Source: Artemia franciscana (taxonomy: Eukaryota; Arthropoda; Branchiopoda; Anostraca; Artemiidae). Taken from it: a stretch of DNA of 64,000 nt. Positions 11,040 to 22,196 of this stretch are shown here, piece after piece. The translations under genes and the position numbers were made by a program. The stretch lies in the NCBI RefSeq assembly GCF_032884065.1, contig NW_027062694.1, positions 186,001 through 250,000 on the forward strand, given 5' to 3'. The notes under the pieces were generated by a model. That model worked only from the letters and a program-made list of their open reading frames with translations. It made no database searches and was not told the DNA's origin. Every line of letters begins with the position of its first letter. Position 1 is the stretch's first letter.

Positions 11040-11800
11040 TCTTTATGTCCTGTCTATCACCCTCGGATGATGACTTGAGTGACAAGCTCAAGGTATGGCC
11101 CAAAGGCCTGGGCCCCTCAACAAAATGGCGACCTTGGAATCGGAAAAATCAAGTTTGTTCCCCTGTATCCTTTCCCTCAATCATCATCCGAGGGTGGTTA
11201 TAGGTCCCTTCATAACTAACATCCACCTCCATCATTCCATTCCTCGTCCGTGTTCCTCATTCACCGCCTCAATGGCCGGCAAGAGGTCTAGAATCACCCA
11301 GAGTTGGGGCGGGGCTTAACTAGGCTGTATCGGGCCCTTATAAGGAGTGGGACTTGTCCTGGAGGGATGACGCCGGCCCAGAGTTAGACTACATATGACG
11401 GAAGCGCAGGAGGAAGTGTCGGACTTTCGTCTTAAATGCGTATTAGACCCGCGTTGCTTATATCTCTTCCTTCGGCCTCCAGATGCCCTCTATCACCCTC
11501 CGCTGTTTCCGGATCTTGGCTTAGGGTTCTCTCCGTTACCTTCAACCATTTTGAGCTCCAAACTTAGGATAATCTCCGTCACCCTCTGCCATCCCAGCCT
11601 CCGGGCTTAAGATTTCAACCCCGAAGAAGATAAGCTCCGACACTTGTCTTATACCACGTTCATTTTGAGACCATGACCCCCCCCCCCAGCATCTACTCGA
11701 AGGTGCACTCAGGGAAACCACGGGAAGGTGGCCACCACTACCCCCTTGGAAGTACCATAATTAGAGCTCTCTTTTTAGTGCTAGAGTAGCTGTTTAAATA
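11040..11800 (+). other. GC-rich LTR-like block in intron 1
   Basis: This ~750-bp stretch is clearly richer in G+C than its surroundings. It has a TATA-like CCCTTATAAGGAG near 11,335, a CCTCGGATGATGA / TCATCATCCGAGG inverted pair near 11,062 and 11,193, a C-run near 11,680 and an AATAAA near 11,798. The order TATA box, transcribed region, AATAAA fits a solo LTR, but I could not define TG...CA ends or a target-site duplication. It could instead be another repeat of foreign composition. Confidence 0.3.
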
Positions 11801-11880
11801 AACAAATGCAAATAATAAAACAATTTCTTTTTATTTTGCTGCTAATTTGATTAATTTATCAGTAAATTAGTCCGTTTCAA

Positions 11881-11970
11881 ACACTGCTACTACCGCGTTT
11901 CGGATATTCATTAAATTGACTTGCTGCTCAATTCAATGCTTTGTAGCAGTAAAAAGCTTTGTAGCAGTGT
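11881..11970. repeat. Short inverted repeat around CACTGCTAC/GTAGCAGTG
   Basis: CACTGCTAC near 11,882 and GTAGCAGTG near 11,963, with a further TTTGTAGCAGT at about 11,940, enclose about 80 bp. This could be a tiny MITE or secondary structure; the evidence is slight. Confidence 0.3.
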
Positions 11971-12307
11971 GAATATGATAGCGTGCGAAATTGATTTACC
12001 AGGATAGACATACATAGTATCTTAACAACACAGGGTAAGAAAAGAAGTCTTTTTCCATTGGAATTACTTTTTTTTTTTATTTAATAAGTCAACAGATGAA
12101 AAAGTAATATCTAACAACTTTGAATGTTGAAAACAAATCAAATATTTTTAATTAATGTTTGTCTAAATGTGCAAGCCCTTCATATAAGATCGACAAAAGA
12201 ACTGATAATACAAAACTATTTTTAGTAGGCTGAAAATTTGTTTCCAAGACCTGACTTTTTTTTCACCCCCCAACCCTGCCAGCGGTATAATTGACATTTT
12301 CTTCTAG

Positions 12308-12673
12308 AGTTATAAAGAGGAGTGACTACGGATGGCCTTTAATTTACGAATTTATATTTGATCGTCTTCGTGCCATTAGAAAAGATGCAGTTATTCAAGG
12401 TCTTGCTGATATTAATCTGATAAAAATCCTTGAAGCCTCTGTTGTCTTCTATGTTGGTGCTGACATCTATTTCAGTCAAATTGAATTTGAACATTTTGAT
12501 TCCTATATGAACAGATATCATTTGAACTCGACTTTGAATCATCTAATTGGTTTATATGACCGTTTAAAAGTGATTTCTAAAAACAGAATAGTTTTTGAGC
12601 AAGTGTACCTTTTAGCTGAAATCTCAAATCCAAGAGTGTTGTCACGATTTTATGGCCTTTATAAAACAATTAG
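12308..12673 (+). CDS. SAC3D1: SAC3-domain protein (SAC3D1-like), exon 2
   Basis: The acceptor TTTTCTTCTAG and donor AG|GTAAGT frame a 366-bp exon that completes the split Arg codon from exon 1 and ends in the same phase. It carries the heart of the SAC3 fold: YGWPLIYEFIFDRLRAIRKD (the W..vydFv.dRlRaiRqD helix), then helices with DINLIKILEASVVFYVGADI and LNHLIGLYDRLK, ending FYGLYKTIR. The DRLRAIRKD motif is the strongest family diagnostic in the window. The frame is open throughout, with no decay, which argues for a functional gene. Confidence 0.92.
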
Positions 12674-14009
12674 GTAAGTTTTATTTTTAATTAAAAGTAG
12701 TCTGTTCAGAAAATCCTAATTTTACCGTTAAAAAAATCTCAATCTGGGGGGGGGGAAGCGGAAACTACCATCTCCCCCAAAATTTGAAAAACATATTTTT
12801 GGTAATATTATTCAAAAATTTCCCTCATCTTAGATTTTCAAAAATGTTTTTTTTCTTGAAAATTGTAAAAAATCCTTGCCCTTCCTCCTCCCTAAATTTT
12901 TATGAATTGGCAGTGATCGTGCTAGGGGGAGAGAAGGAGAATAGGTTTCCCCAAGTGCAACCTCTGAGAGGGTGCAAACTGAGTTTTTTGTCAATACTAG
13001 ATCTACTTATATGGTGGTAGTGATGGGGATGGCGGATTTGGGCTAAAACTAACGTTGTCTCCGGGCGTCGGAAAACATAGCTACGCCTCTGGGAAACGGT
13101 ATTCCTTCATCAAAGTTGTTGCAGAGATATTCCTGTGAATTTCCTGTGAAACAGGTCAAAAACTAAATTGATTGTTTCCTCTTAATAAGATAATTCACTT
13201 TATACATCTTTTGTCAAGTATGCAAAATTCTCTTTGACAAAATTTTTCTCCTTTTTTTAGACTAGATTTCGAAATAGTTTCTTCATTTTTTTTTTTGTCT
13301 TATATGAAGGAGTCTATTTCTGCTCCTATATAATGGGGAAGGGATGGAAAGAAATATTGTTGTAATTTTATTAGCTGTGTATTTAATCTTGTAGATGTTA
13401 ATATTTATGAACCAAAAATTGAGCCAACTAAAAGTATGAAAAAAAGAAAAAAAAATTATAGCTACATACCTCGAACTTTTTAGTAATTATGTATCCTATC
13501 AAAACGTTGTCAAATAAAAACATCGTTTTGCGCGAATCACTTTCAATTTCTTAAAAAGGAAACTGAAGCAGCGATAGCGTTGTTTTTAGCTTTACTGAAA
13601 CTAGCACTAACTTAATTACTGAAACTTTACTGAAAGCTACTTAGCTAGCGCTGTACTGAAAACTACGCTTTTTTAAATTTTTTTTTCAAGAGTTACAATC
13701 GTTTCTTTATGAATTATTATTTCATTTTTGAAGGTATCTTAAGAGTTTATCTTTTTGTTCTGCCGTGTCGGTTTTGTGTTTTCAGTTAAATGGTTATTTT
13801 TTCAGGTTTCTACAAATATTGGAAAATTAACCACGAAGCAGTAATATTTGTCTGTTTTACTTTTCAACTCCGCTCTTTATTTTTATAAGAAAAGCTTCGT
13901 TTAAAAAAATTCTGTCAGAGATGTTGCTGTAGTTAGTTTGTGACACTTCTTTGAATGTGATATTATCCATTTTTCATTTTTATCTTTTTTTTTAAATTTA
14001 TAAACTTGC
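12674..14009. other. Proximal part of SAC3D1-like intron 2
   Basis: T-rich intronic sequence with G-run tracts near 12,746. No exon or recognisable element. Short open frames lack family motifs. Confidence 0.5.
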
Positions 14010-16237
14010 GACTCGAGACCGATAAATTTGGACTTAAATGAGAATATGAAAACAGAGAAATATCAAAAATTAGTCTTGAGGTGAAGCAAATTTTTTTTTT
14101 TTTGCTTTATTTTTTTGCGTTTTTTTGTTAAAAAAAAAGTTTATAAAATTATTTACTCTAAGTGACGATTCTTCTTCCGTTTTGATTCAAAAGAGAACAT
14201 GAAAAAAAAATACAATATTCGTTTTAGTTTAACCACAATTGTTTTTTTTTATGAAAAAAAGAAGCAAGAAAAAGAAGAATATCAAATGTTAGTCATATGG
14301 TGAAACCTTCAGTTTTTTCAAATAATATATAAGTTATTTACTGGAAATTGATGTTCCTTCCTCTACGTTGCCTCGAAAGAGATGAAAAAGAGAAAAATTA
14401 AATGTATTTCATACGAAAAGCTCAATTTTTTGAAAACAATTTTTAAATTACTTCTTGAAATTGAAGTTTTCCCCCCATTATGACCTAGAAAAGAACCTGA
14501 AAAATACATTAGGCTTAACTAGAACAAAATTGTTTTCTCTTCTTCAAATTACTTACTTCAAATTGATGCTTGGCTTATCCCCACGGAAAGTCCCCTTCCC
14601 TGGAAACCACCCCTTCCAATGAAAAACTTATTTTTCCCATTAAAAATATTTATTTTGCAAATAATTTATAACTTTCCTACGTGAAGCTGGTATTTTTTTC
14701 CTTTCATATTGACTAAAAAAGAACCTGAAAAAGAAAAATACCAACTTGAGTGAAACTGACGTTTTTTCTTCCGTGTTGACTTTAAAGGAACTCAAAAGGG
14801 AATCTGGATAAGAAAAATATCTAAAGTTAGCTATATATTTAAGAACAATTTATTTTGCAAATAATTTATAATTTACATAAAACAGAATTTTTTTTTCTTC
14901 CATGATGACTTTAGAGGGATTCCGAAAAAAAAATCTAAAGTTACTCATATACTTAAGAACAATTTGTTTTGCAAATGATGTATAACTTATGTGAAACTGA
15001 ATTTTTTTTCCTACCATGTTGACTTTAAAGCAACTCTAAAAGGAATCTGAAAAAGAAAAATAACAAATATCAGTCGTATGCTTAAGAACAATTTTTTGCA
15101 TATGATGTATAACTTACTTACGTGAAACTGAAGTTTGGTCTTCCATGTTGACTTTAAAGGAACTCTAAGGAAATCTGAAAAAGAAAAATATCAAATGTTA
15201 GCCATGCACTTAAGAACAATTTAATTTTGCAAATAATTTATAACTTACATATGTGAAGCTGAAGTATTTTTTTTTTTTTTCATATTGACTCCAAAGGCGA
15301 CGTGAAAAAGCAAAATAACAAATATTAGTCGTATGCTTAAGAACACATTTTTGCATATGATGTATAATTTACTTACGTGAAACTGAAGTTTGGTCTTCCA
15401 TGTTGACTTTAAAGGAACTCTAAAGGAATCTGAAAAAGAAAAATATCAAATGTTAGCCATACACTTAAGAACAATTTAATTTTGCAAATAATTTATAACT
15501 TACTTACGTGAAGCTGAAGTATTTTTTTTTCTTTCATATTGACTCCAAAGGCAACCTGAAAAAGAAAAATAACAAATATTAGTCGTATGCTTAAGAACAA
15601 TTTTTTGCATATGATGTATAACTTACTTACGTGAAACTGAAGTTTGGTCTTCCATGTTGACTTTAAAGGAACTCTAAAGGAATCTGAAAAAGAAAAATAT
15701 CAAATGTTAGCCATGCACTTAAGAACAATTTAATTTTGCAAATAATTTATAACTTACATATGTGAAGCTGAAGTATTTTTTTTTTCATATTGACTCCAAA
15801 GGCGACGTGAAAAAGAAAAATAACAAATATTAGTCGTATGCTTAAGAACAATTTTTTCGCATATGATATATAACTTACTTACGTGAAACTTCTTCCATGT
15901 TGACTTTAAAGGAACTCAAAAAGGAATCTGAAAAAGAAAAATATCAAATGTTAGCCATACACTTACGAACAATTTAATTTTGCAAATAATTTATAACTTA
16001 CCTACATGAAGCTGAAGTGTTTTTTCCTTCATATTGACTCCGAAGGCAACCTGAAAAAGAAAAATAATACATATTAGTCGTATGCTTAAGAACAATTTTT
16101 TGCATATGATGTATAACTTACTTACGTGAAACTGAAGTTTTTTCTTCCATGTTTACTTTAAAGGAACTCAAATGGAATCTGAAAAAGAAAAATATCAAAT
16201 GTTAGCCATACACTTATGAACAATTTCATTTTGCAAA

Positions 16238-16238
<1 letters not shown>
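14010..16238. repeat. 127-bp satellite with alternating A/B monomers
   Basis: The marker CTTAAGAACAATTT recurs at about 14,952, 15,081, 15,209, 15,336, 15,463, 15,590, 15,718, 15,841, 15,962, 16,085 and 16,212, giving a 121-129-bp period. Monomers alternate: one type reads TTTTGCAAATAATTTATAAC with a TGACTCCAAAGGC arm, the other TTTTGCATATGATGTATAAC with GTTGACTTTAAAGGAACTC. This gives a ~254-bp dimeric higher-order unit. Units before about 14,840 are more diverged. The array sits wholly in intron 2. Confidence 0.92.
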
Positions 16239-16282
<44 letters not shown>

Positions 16283-16594
16283 GTTGTTTGTTTGTGTGTC
16301 TCTCTACTGACGTCATGTTTGTGTGTCGACTGACGTCATGTTTGTCGACTGACGTCATTATAAGGATTGAGCTGTATGTCGTCATGAAGTTGTTTGTCGT
16401 CTGACGTCATATTTGTCGACTGACGAAATTAGAGACCGGGACACAAATGACGACCGGGACACAGGGAATATAAATGACGACCGGGACACATCATGTACCA
16501 ATTCAAAAACGAATGTATTCAAGCCGAAGTAGCCGAGTTGGTAAAGCGTTATTTTCCAGTTCCGAGAGGTTCCAGGTTCGAACCTTAGTCTCAC
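16239..16594. mobile_element. Helitron-derived non-autonomous insert
   Basis: It begins after AAA with TC(TA)n...AAATAAGTTGTTTGTTTGTG, the same terminal design as the 5' end of the autonomous Helitron at 16,957. It then has four TGACGTCA palindromes and three GACCGGGACACA motifs resembling the subterminal GGGACACAGGGACACA near 22,128. A tRNA-like segment closes it, and the satellite then resumes with about 25 bp missing. No terminal CTRR hairpin is seen, so the 3' end is not canonical. Confidence 0.65.
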
Positions 16595-16597
16595 TGA
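16523..16597 (+). other. tRNA-like segment with A and B boxes
   Basis: TAGCCGAGTTGG (16,530-16,541) matches the Pol III A-box TRGCNNAGYNGG exactly, and GGTTCGAACC (16,575-16,584) matches the core of the B-box, at tRNA-like spacing. The ends do not pair into an acceptor stem, so this is more likely a tRNA-derived SINE head or captured tRNA relic than a working tRNA gene. Confidence 0.6.
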
Positions 16598-16956
16598 AGT
16601 TTTTTCTTCCATGTTGACTTTGAAGGAACTCTATGCTTAAAAAATGATTTTTAACTTACTTATGTGAAATTGAAGCTTTTTTCTTCCATATTATTCAAAA
16701 GGAAACCTGAAAAGGATAAATATCAAATATTTGTTATATGCTTAAGAACATTTTTTTCCACATAATTTTTTTGTTATTTATGTGAAACTGAAGTTTTTTC
16801 TTTTAAGTTGTCTCAAAGGCAACCTGAAAAAGACAAACATCAAATATTAGTCATATGCTTAAAAACAATTTTTTTTCAAATGATTTTTAACTTTCTTACG
16901 TGAAATTGAAGTTTTTTCTCCGATGTTGACTCAAACGGAAGCCTGGAAAAGATAAA
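16597..16956. repeat. Satellite continuation, left of the Helitron
   Basis: Diverged 127-bp family units (markers near 16,741 and 16,856). The last one stops at AAAAGATAAA, where the Helitron begins. Confidence 0.8.
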
Positions 16957-17119
16957 TCTATATATATATATATAAATAAGTTGTCTGTCTGTGTGTCTGT
17001 CAAGTGACGTCATGTTTCTGTGTCGACTGACGTCATGAAGTTAGTTGTCGTCATTTTTGCTATGACGGTGACGTCATTAAAGATATTTAAGACATATATG
17101 TTCACGTAGAAATCTATTA

Positions 17120-17908
17120 ATGTTTAAGTATAAAATGACTGATGAACTTACAATGGCAAAAGCCGATGAAGATGCTCAAAGAGTCTATGCCAAAAAACTT
17201 GCTGCTGATAGAGAAAGTCAGAAAAGAAAGCGTGCCGAGGAATCAAAAGAACAGCAAGGAAACAGGCTTGAGGCTGATAGAGAAAGAAAGAACAGAAAGC
17301 GTGCCGAGGAACTACCAGAGCAACGCGAAAGCAGACTTGCTGCTAAAAGAGAAAGTGAAAAAAGAAGGCGTGCCGAGGAATCACAAAAACAGCAAGAAAT
17401 CAGGCTTTCTGCTGATAGAGAAAGTAAGAAAAGAAAGCGTGTCGAGGAATCACAAGAACAGCAAGAAATCAGGCTTGCTGCTGATAGAGAAAGTAAGAAA
17501 AGAAAGCGTGCCGAGGAATCAGAGCAACCTGAAAGTTATCGCCTGGTATTCAGGTACAGCCCAGTCGATGATTATAGCTTGAGTAGATGTGTTCAAATCG
17601 GGACAATGTCTAAAATTTGTCCCTATTGCAAGGCCTTGAAATTCAATGGTGAAACAATGGGAATGTGTTGCGCCTCAGGAAAAGTTAAACTTCCTCAATT
17701 GGCTGCACCACCAGAGCCATTGAAGACTTTCCTTACTGGAACTACGTCAGAATCTAAGCGTCTTTTGTCACAAATCTGAAAATACAACTCATGTTTCCAA
17801 ATGACGTCGTTTGGAGCCCAAATCGAAAATCCAGATCAGTTTATGTCTACTTTCAAAGTAAAAGGGCAAATTTATCATAGAGCAGGGTCCCTTCTACCAT
17901 TCTCAGGC
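17120..17908 (+). pseudogene. Helitron protein N-terminal region (charged repeat and zinc-finger-like part)
   Basis: From the ATG at 17,120 the frame gives a short leader, then about five exact-period 23-residue repeats (AADRESKKRKRAEESQEQQ type, 69 bp each, starting 17,201, 17,270, 17,339, 17,408, 17,477) that look like a charged coiled coil. A Cys-rich segment follows: CPYCKALKFNGETMGMCC, then GKVKLPQL.APPEPLKTFL, which precedes the Rep domain in arthropod Helitrons. A TGA at 17,777, probably from CGA, and a TAG at 17,909 interrupt a frame that otherwise continues unchanged into the Rep part through QMTSFGAQIENP and VKGQIYHRAGSLLP. The repeat also leaves a second frame open, which is not a gene. 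Confidence 0.85.
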
Positions 17909-17911
17909 TAG

Positions 17912-19610
17912 AATCATATATTTTTACAATTGTACTTCATCAGTGATAGAAATTCTGAATTGAATGCACGTTGCGAAATTTCTCCCAACGTTGGAAGGAC
18001 AATCGTTCCCCATTTGCAACATCTTTTCCATGAAAATAATAATTTAGTGCGTCTGTTCAAAATAGCCATCGATTTGATGCCTACTGATACGCATAAAATT
18101 GTTATTTCCGCTGACAAAACGCCTCCTGGCCAACATGTGCGTAGATACAATGCTCCAACTATCGACGAAGTGGCAATCGTTATGGTCGGTGATCAGTTTT
18201 TACCTCGAGATATTATTCTTCATAAGCGAAACGCTCAGTTGTTAAGAATTGCTGAAACTCATCGATGCTACGATGCCCTACAATATCCTATCATTTTTTG
18301 GGATGGAGCCGACGGCTATCACTTTAATATTAAATTGATGAATCCAGCCACTAACAAAGAAATGAATAAGAAATGCAGTGCAATGCATTATTATTCCTAT
18401 AGACTAATGATTCGGCAGGATGAAGAAAATTATATTTTAAAATGCCGTGAATTGTTTCACCAATTCGTCGTTGATATGTATGCTAAAATTGAATCAGAAC
18501 GTTTGCTATATATCCGCCTGAATCAGACCAAGCTCCGCTCTGAACAATACATTCATTTGCGAGATGCAGTTATAAATGACGGTAATACCACAAACGTTGG
18601 AAGATTAACAATTTTACCTTCGTCATATGCTGGCAGTCCCCGTCATATGCATGAATATGCTCAAGATGCTATTGCGTATGTTCGTCTCTATGGTCTTCCA
18701 GATTTATTTATTACATTTACATGTAATCAATCTTGGGACGAGATACTGCAGCTTTTACTTCAAAGACAATCGGCGGTTCATAGGCATGACATTACGGCCC
18801 GTGTCTTCCGGCAAAAGTTGAAATCACTGATAAACTACATAGTAAAACTTGAAATGTTTGGGTCAGTGCGATGCTGGATGTACTCAGTGGAATGGCAAAA
18901 ACCAGGTTTGCCACACGCACATATACCAATCTGGCTACATAAAAAAATTACTTCGAACGAAATTGGTGATGTGATTTCCGCTGAAATACCTGATAAAAAT
19001 GTCGATAAGGGGTTACATGATATTATTGTAAAAAATATGATACATGGACCTTGCGGTGCACTGAACGAAAATTCAGCATGCATGGCCAAAGGAAGGTGCA
19101 CAAAGCAATATCCTCGACTTTTAGTATCCAACACAATTACTGGCAATGATGGTTACCCACAATATAGAAGAAGATCTACTGAAGATGGCGGTAAAACAGC
19201 AATAATAAAGAAGCGTAACGGTACCACCATCGAAGTAGATAACCAGTGGGTTGTTCCACATTCCCCATTATTATCAAAAACATTTAATGCACACATAAAC
19301 GTTGAATACTGTAACTCCGTAAAGGCAATCAAATACATATGTAAATACGTCAACAAAGGCAGTGACATGGAAGTTTTTGGCTTGCAGCCCGAAATCAAAG
19401 ATTTCGACGAAATCGTACAATATCAGGCTGGAAGATACATAAGCAGTAATGAAGCTGTTTGGCGAATTCTTTCATTTCCGATACATGAACGTAGTCCAGC
19501 TGTTGTTCACTTAGCGGTACATTTGCAGAATGGTCAACGTGTTTATTTATCGGAAACCAACGTGCAACAAAGAGCCCTGAATCCACCGGATACAAAATTA
19601 ACAGCTTTTT
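17912..19610 (+). pseudogene. Helitron Rep (HUH nuclease) domain
   Basis: This frame covers the Helitron_like_N and Rep regions. It contains HKRNAQLLRIAETHRCYDAL and QYPIIFWDGADGYHF, then GLPDLFITFTCNQSWDEI, then KPGLPHAHIPIWL (near 18,900-18,935), whose H-x-H is the metal-binding HUH motif. YICKYVNKG near 19,333-19,355 carries both catalytic tyrosines of a Y2 nuclease. The enzyme nicks and joins single strands in rolling-circle transposition. All active-site residues are present. The frame is lost at a T-run near 19,605-19,612, after which the true sequence continues one frame over. Confidence 0.92.
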
Positions 19611-19612
19611 TT

Positions 19613-20103
19613 TCGCTATGCAAAAATTATTCTTTTGTAAAAAACTGCTGTATACTGAAGTGCCTTCGTATTACACATGGAATACTAAAAATAAAGTATT
19701 TGAACGTCGAAAACAGGGTAAGTCAGTCGACGGCCAACTTACCATCTTCAAAGATACCACGATAGGAAGACTCTACACCGTTCACCCCAATCAACATGAA
19801 TGCTTCTTTCTACGCCTGCTTTTGGTGAATGTACCCGGTCCGACATCCTTTGAGTATTTGAGAACTGTAGACGGTACTATTCATGACACTTACCGTAGTG
19901 CATGCCAAGCTCTGAATTTATTGGAGAATGACCAACACTGGGATAACTGCATCAATGACGCGTGCGAAACGTCAACCCCAAGTCAAATTCGTGCATTGTT
20001 TGGCGTCATTTTAACAACTTGCTCTCCATCAGCTCCTATAGAGTTATGGGAAAAATATAAGTCAAAAATGTCCGAAGATATACTCCATCGAAAACAGTTA
20101 TAG
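19613..20103 (+). pseudogene. Helitron Rep-helicase linker
   Basis: After the T-run frameshift the protein continues: LLYTEVPSYYTWN, then GRLYTVHPNQHECFFLRLLL, VNVPGPTSFEYLRTVDG, and CINDACETSTPSQIRALFGV. These are the conserved Helitron linker blocks between Rep and Pif1 (RLxxVhP..gErFyLRlLL..v.Ga.sF..Lrtv.G). It ends at a TAG at 20,101-20,103 that lies in frame with the helicase that follows, so only a single stop separates them. Confidence 0.9.
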
Positions 20104-21414
20104 ACGTCAGATATGACTTTTGATTTTACATCAGAAATTTATAACCACACTTTAGTTATTATAGAAGATTTGTGCGTACGTATGGCAAACAAACCTCTTC
20201 AGGATTTGGGAATGCCTTCACCTAACCGTATCGCTGCTGTTTCGACATGTGTAGAATTGGATCGTGAACAAAGTTACAGTACGAGTGATCTATTGTCGTA
20301 TGTACAAAATAACATTTCCAAGTTAACGTCGGAACAAGAAGACATTTATGATACGATAATGCATTGTGTCGATAACAGCGTTGGAGAAATTTTCTTTTTG
20401 GATGGGCCAGGAGGTACTGGTAAAACGTTTGTGATAAAACTGATTCTGGCATCAATTCGATCAAAAAATGATATAGCGTTGGCAATTGCGTCGTTCGGAA
20501 TAGCCGCAACATTGCTGCCTGGTGGAAGAACTGCTCATTCCGCTTTGAAATTGCCTCTGAATTTGCATTCTACAGAAACTCCCACGTGCAATATTTCCAA
20601 ATCATCTGGGATGGGTAAAGTATTGCAGCAATGCAAACTTAATATTTGGGATGAGTGCACAATGGCACACAAAAAATCGCTCGAGGCTCTGGATCAATGC
20701 TTGAAAGATTTGAGAGGGAAGTCGAAACCCTTTGGCAGCACATTAATATTGCTTGCGGGAGATTTCAGGCAAACATTACCTATAATACCTAGATCAACTC
20801 CTGCAGACGAAATGAATGCTTGCCTGAAAAATTCTAATTTATGGGCACACGTAAAAATATTAAAATTAACTACAAATATGCGTGTCCGATTGCAAAACGA
20901 TGACTCTGGTCAAACATTTTCAGATCAATTGCTGGCAATTGGAAACGGAAAGCTCCCAGTAGACTCAATTTCAGGACGTATACAACTACCTGCTGATTTC
21001 TGTAATTTAGTGACGTCCAAAAATGAATTGATTGAAAAAGTATTTCCGAATATTCTAAAAAATTATAAAAATAATAAATGGCTAAGTGAAAGAGCGATTC
21101 TCGCACCCAAAAATATAGACGTCCACGAAATCAACAATATTGTTTTGACCAAGATTCGAGACCAGGCAGTCCTTTACAAGTCAGTCGACACAGTTTTGGA
21201 ACCAAATGAGGCGGTTAATTATCCATCTGAATTTTTAAATTCCGTGGATCTTTCAGGGTTTCCACCACACTTGCTCCAACTAAAAATAGGCGGACCAATA
21301 ATACTGTTAAGGAATATCAACCCACCAAAGCTTTGCAATGGCACAAGACTCGCTGTAAAAAAAAAAAACAATGGAAAACGTAATAGAGGCCACAATCTTG
21401 ACAGGGCCTTTTGA
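20104..21414 (+). pseudogene. Helitron Pif1-type helicase domain
   Basis: An SF1B helicase of the Pif1 family. The Walker A motif GPGGTGKT is at 20,404-20,427, Walker B (IWDEC) near 20,644-20,658, and motif III GDFRQTLPIIP at 20,761 onward. They are followed by LTTNMRVR and SERAILAPKN, the standard Pif1/Helitron order. The helicase would unwind donor DNA during transposition. The frame runs open until an A-run at 21,358-21,370 shifts it, just before motif V. The last residues of this frame after that run are frameshifted. Confidence 0.95.
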
Positions 21415-21697
21415 GGGTGAGACTGTTCTTATTCCTCGCATTCCCATGATTCCAACGGATCTGCCTTTTCAATTTAAAAGATTGCAATTCCCAATTCGAT
21501 TAGCATTTGCAATCACCATTAACAAAGCTCAAGGTCAATCATTAGAAAAATGTGGTATAGATCTTAATACTGATTGTTTTTCCCATGGACAATTGTACGT
21601 TGCATGTTCGAGGGTCGGTAAACCTGACAATCTATTTATATGCAGCGACAATTGGACAGCGAAGAATGTTGTATATTCGCAAGTTTTACGCAGTTAA
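21371..21697 (+). pseudogene. Helitron helicase C-terminus (motifs V and VI)
   Basis: It continues the helicase after the A-run slippage. FAITINKAQGQSLEKCGIDL is the motif V region and HGQLYVACSRVGKPDNLFI is motif VI with its arginine finger, both typical of Pif1 enzymes. The ORF closes at TAA 21,695-21,697 after ...AKNVVYSQVLRS. The slippage tract makes a sequencing or assembly length error a possible alternative to a true mutation. Confidence 0.92.
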
Positions 21698-22125
21698 TTT
21701 GTATTGTATCTATCTATCTATCTATCTATATAAAAACGAGTTGTGTGTATGCATGTTTGTTTGTTTGTAAAAAGAGCATTTGCATATGACGTCATTATTA
21801 GTACATATGGCTTTGTATATGCACAGACAATGGGAAAGCCAAGAATGTTGTATATTCGCAATTTTTACGTAGTTTAAATCCTGCAGACGAAATGAATGCT
21901 TGCCTGAAAAATTCTAATTTATGGGCACACGTAAAAATATTAAAATTAACTACAAATATGCATGTCCGATTGCAAAACGATGACTCTGGTCAAACATTTT
22001 CAGATCAATTGCTGGCAATTGGAAACGGAAAGCTCCCAGTAGTGGGAAAGCCAAGAATGTTGTATATTCGCAATTTTTACGTAGTTTGAAACACATATAT
22101 AAATCTATCTATATTCACAGGTGGG
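21698..22125 (+). repeat. Rearranged 3' tail with self-captured helicase fragment
   Basis: Past the ORF lies a second Helitron-like 5' terminus (TCTATCTATCTATCTATAT then AAAAACGAGTTGTG, near 21,709), then a diverged copy of the ORF end (about 21,812-21,877), then 21,879-22,042. This last segment matches 20,799-20,962 of the helicase at all but one of 164 positions. A third copy of the ORF end follows (22,043-22,090, AAGCCAAGAATGTTGTATAT). The coding scraps are not genes. Confidence 0.9.
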
Positions 22126-22196
22126 ACACAGGGACACAACTACAATGGCGCGTAACTAATATGGCGCGTAACGACTTACGCGCGCGGGAGGGGCTT

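Noticed and set aside
11395-11610. Plus-strand frame in the GC-rich block
   Set aside because: Low-complexity proline/leucine translation with no homology; openness is explained by base composition.
14010-16238. A CRISPR-like array
   Set aside because: There are no unique spacers between short identical repeats; the whole 127-bp unit repeats, and the genome is eukaryotic.
16523-16597. A working tRNA gene
   Set aside because: A and B boxes are good but the ends do not pair into an acceptor stem and no clear anticodon arm can be drawn.
17142-17582. 146-codon + strand frame overlapping the Helitron N-terminus
   Set aside because: It is a by-product of the 69-bp repeat staying open in a second frame; the family-matching frame is the other one.
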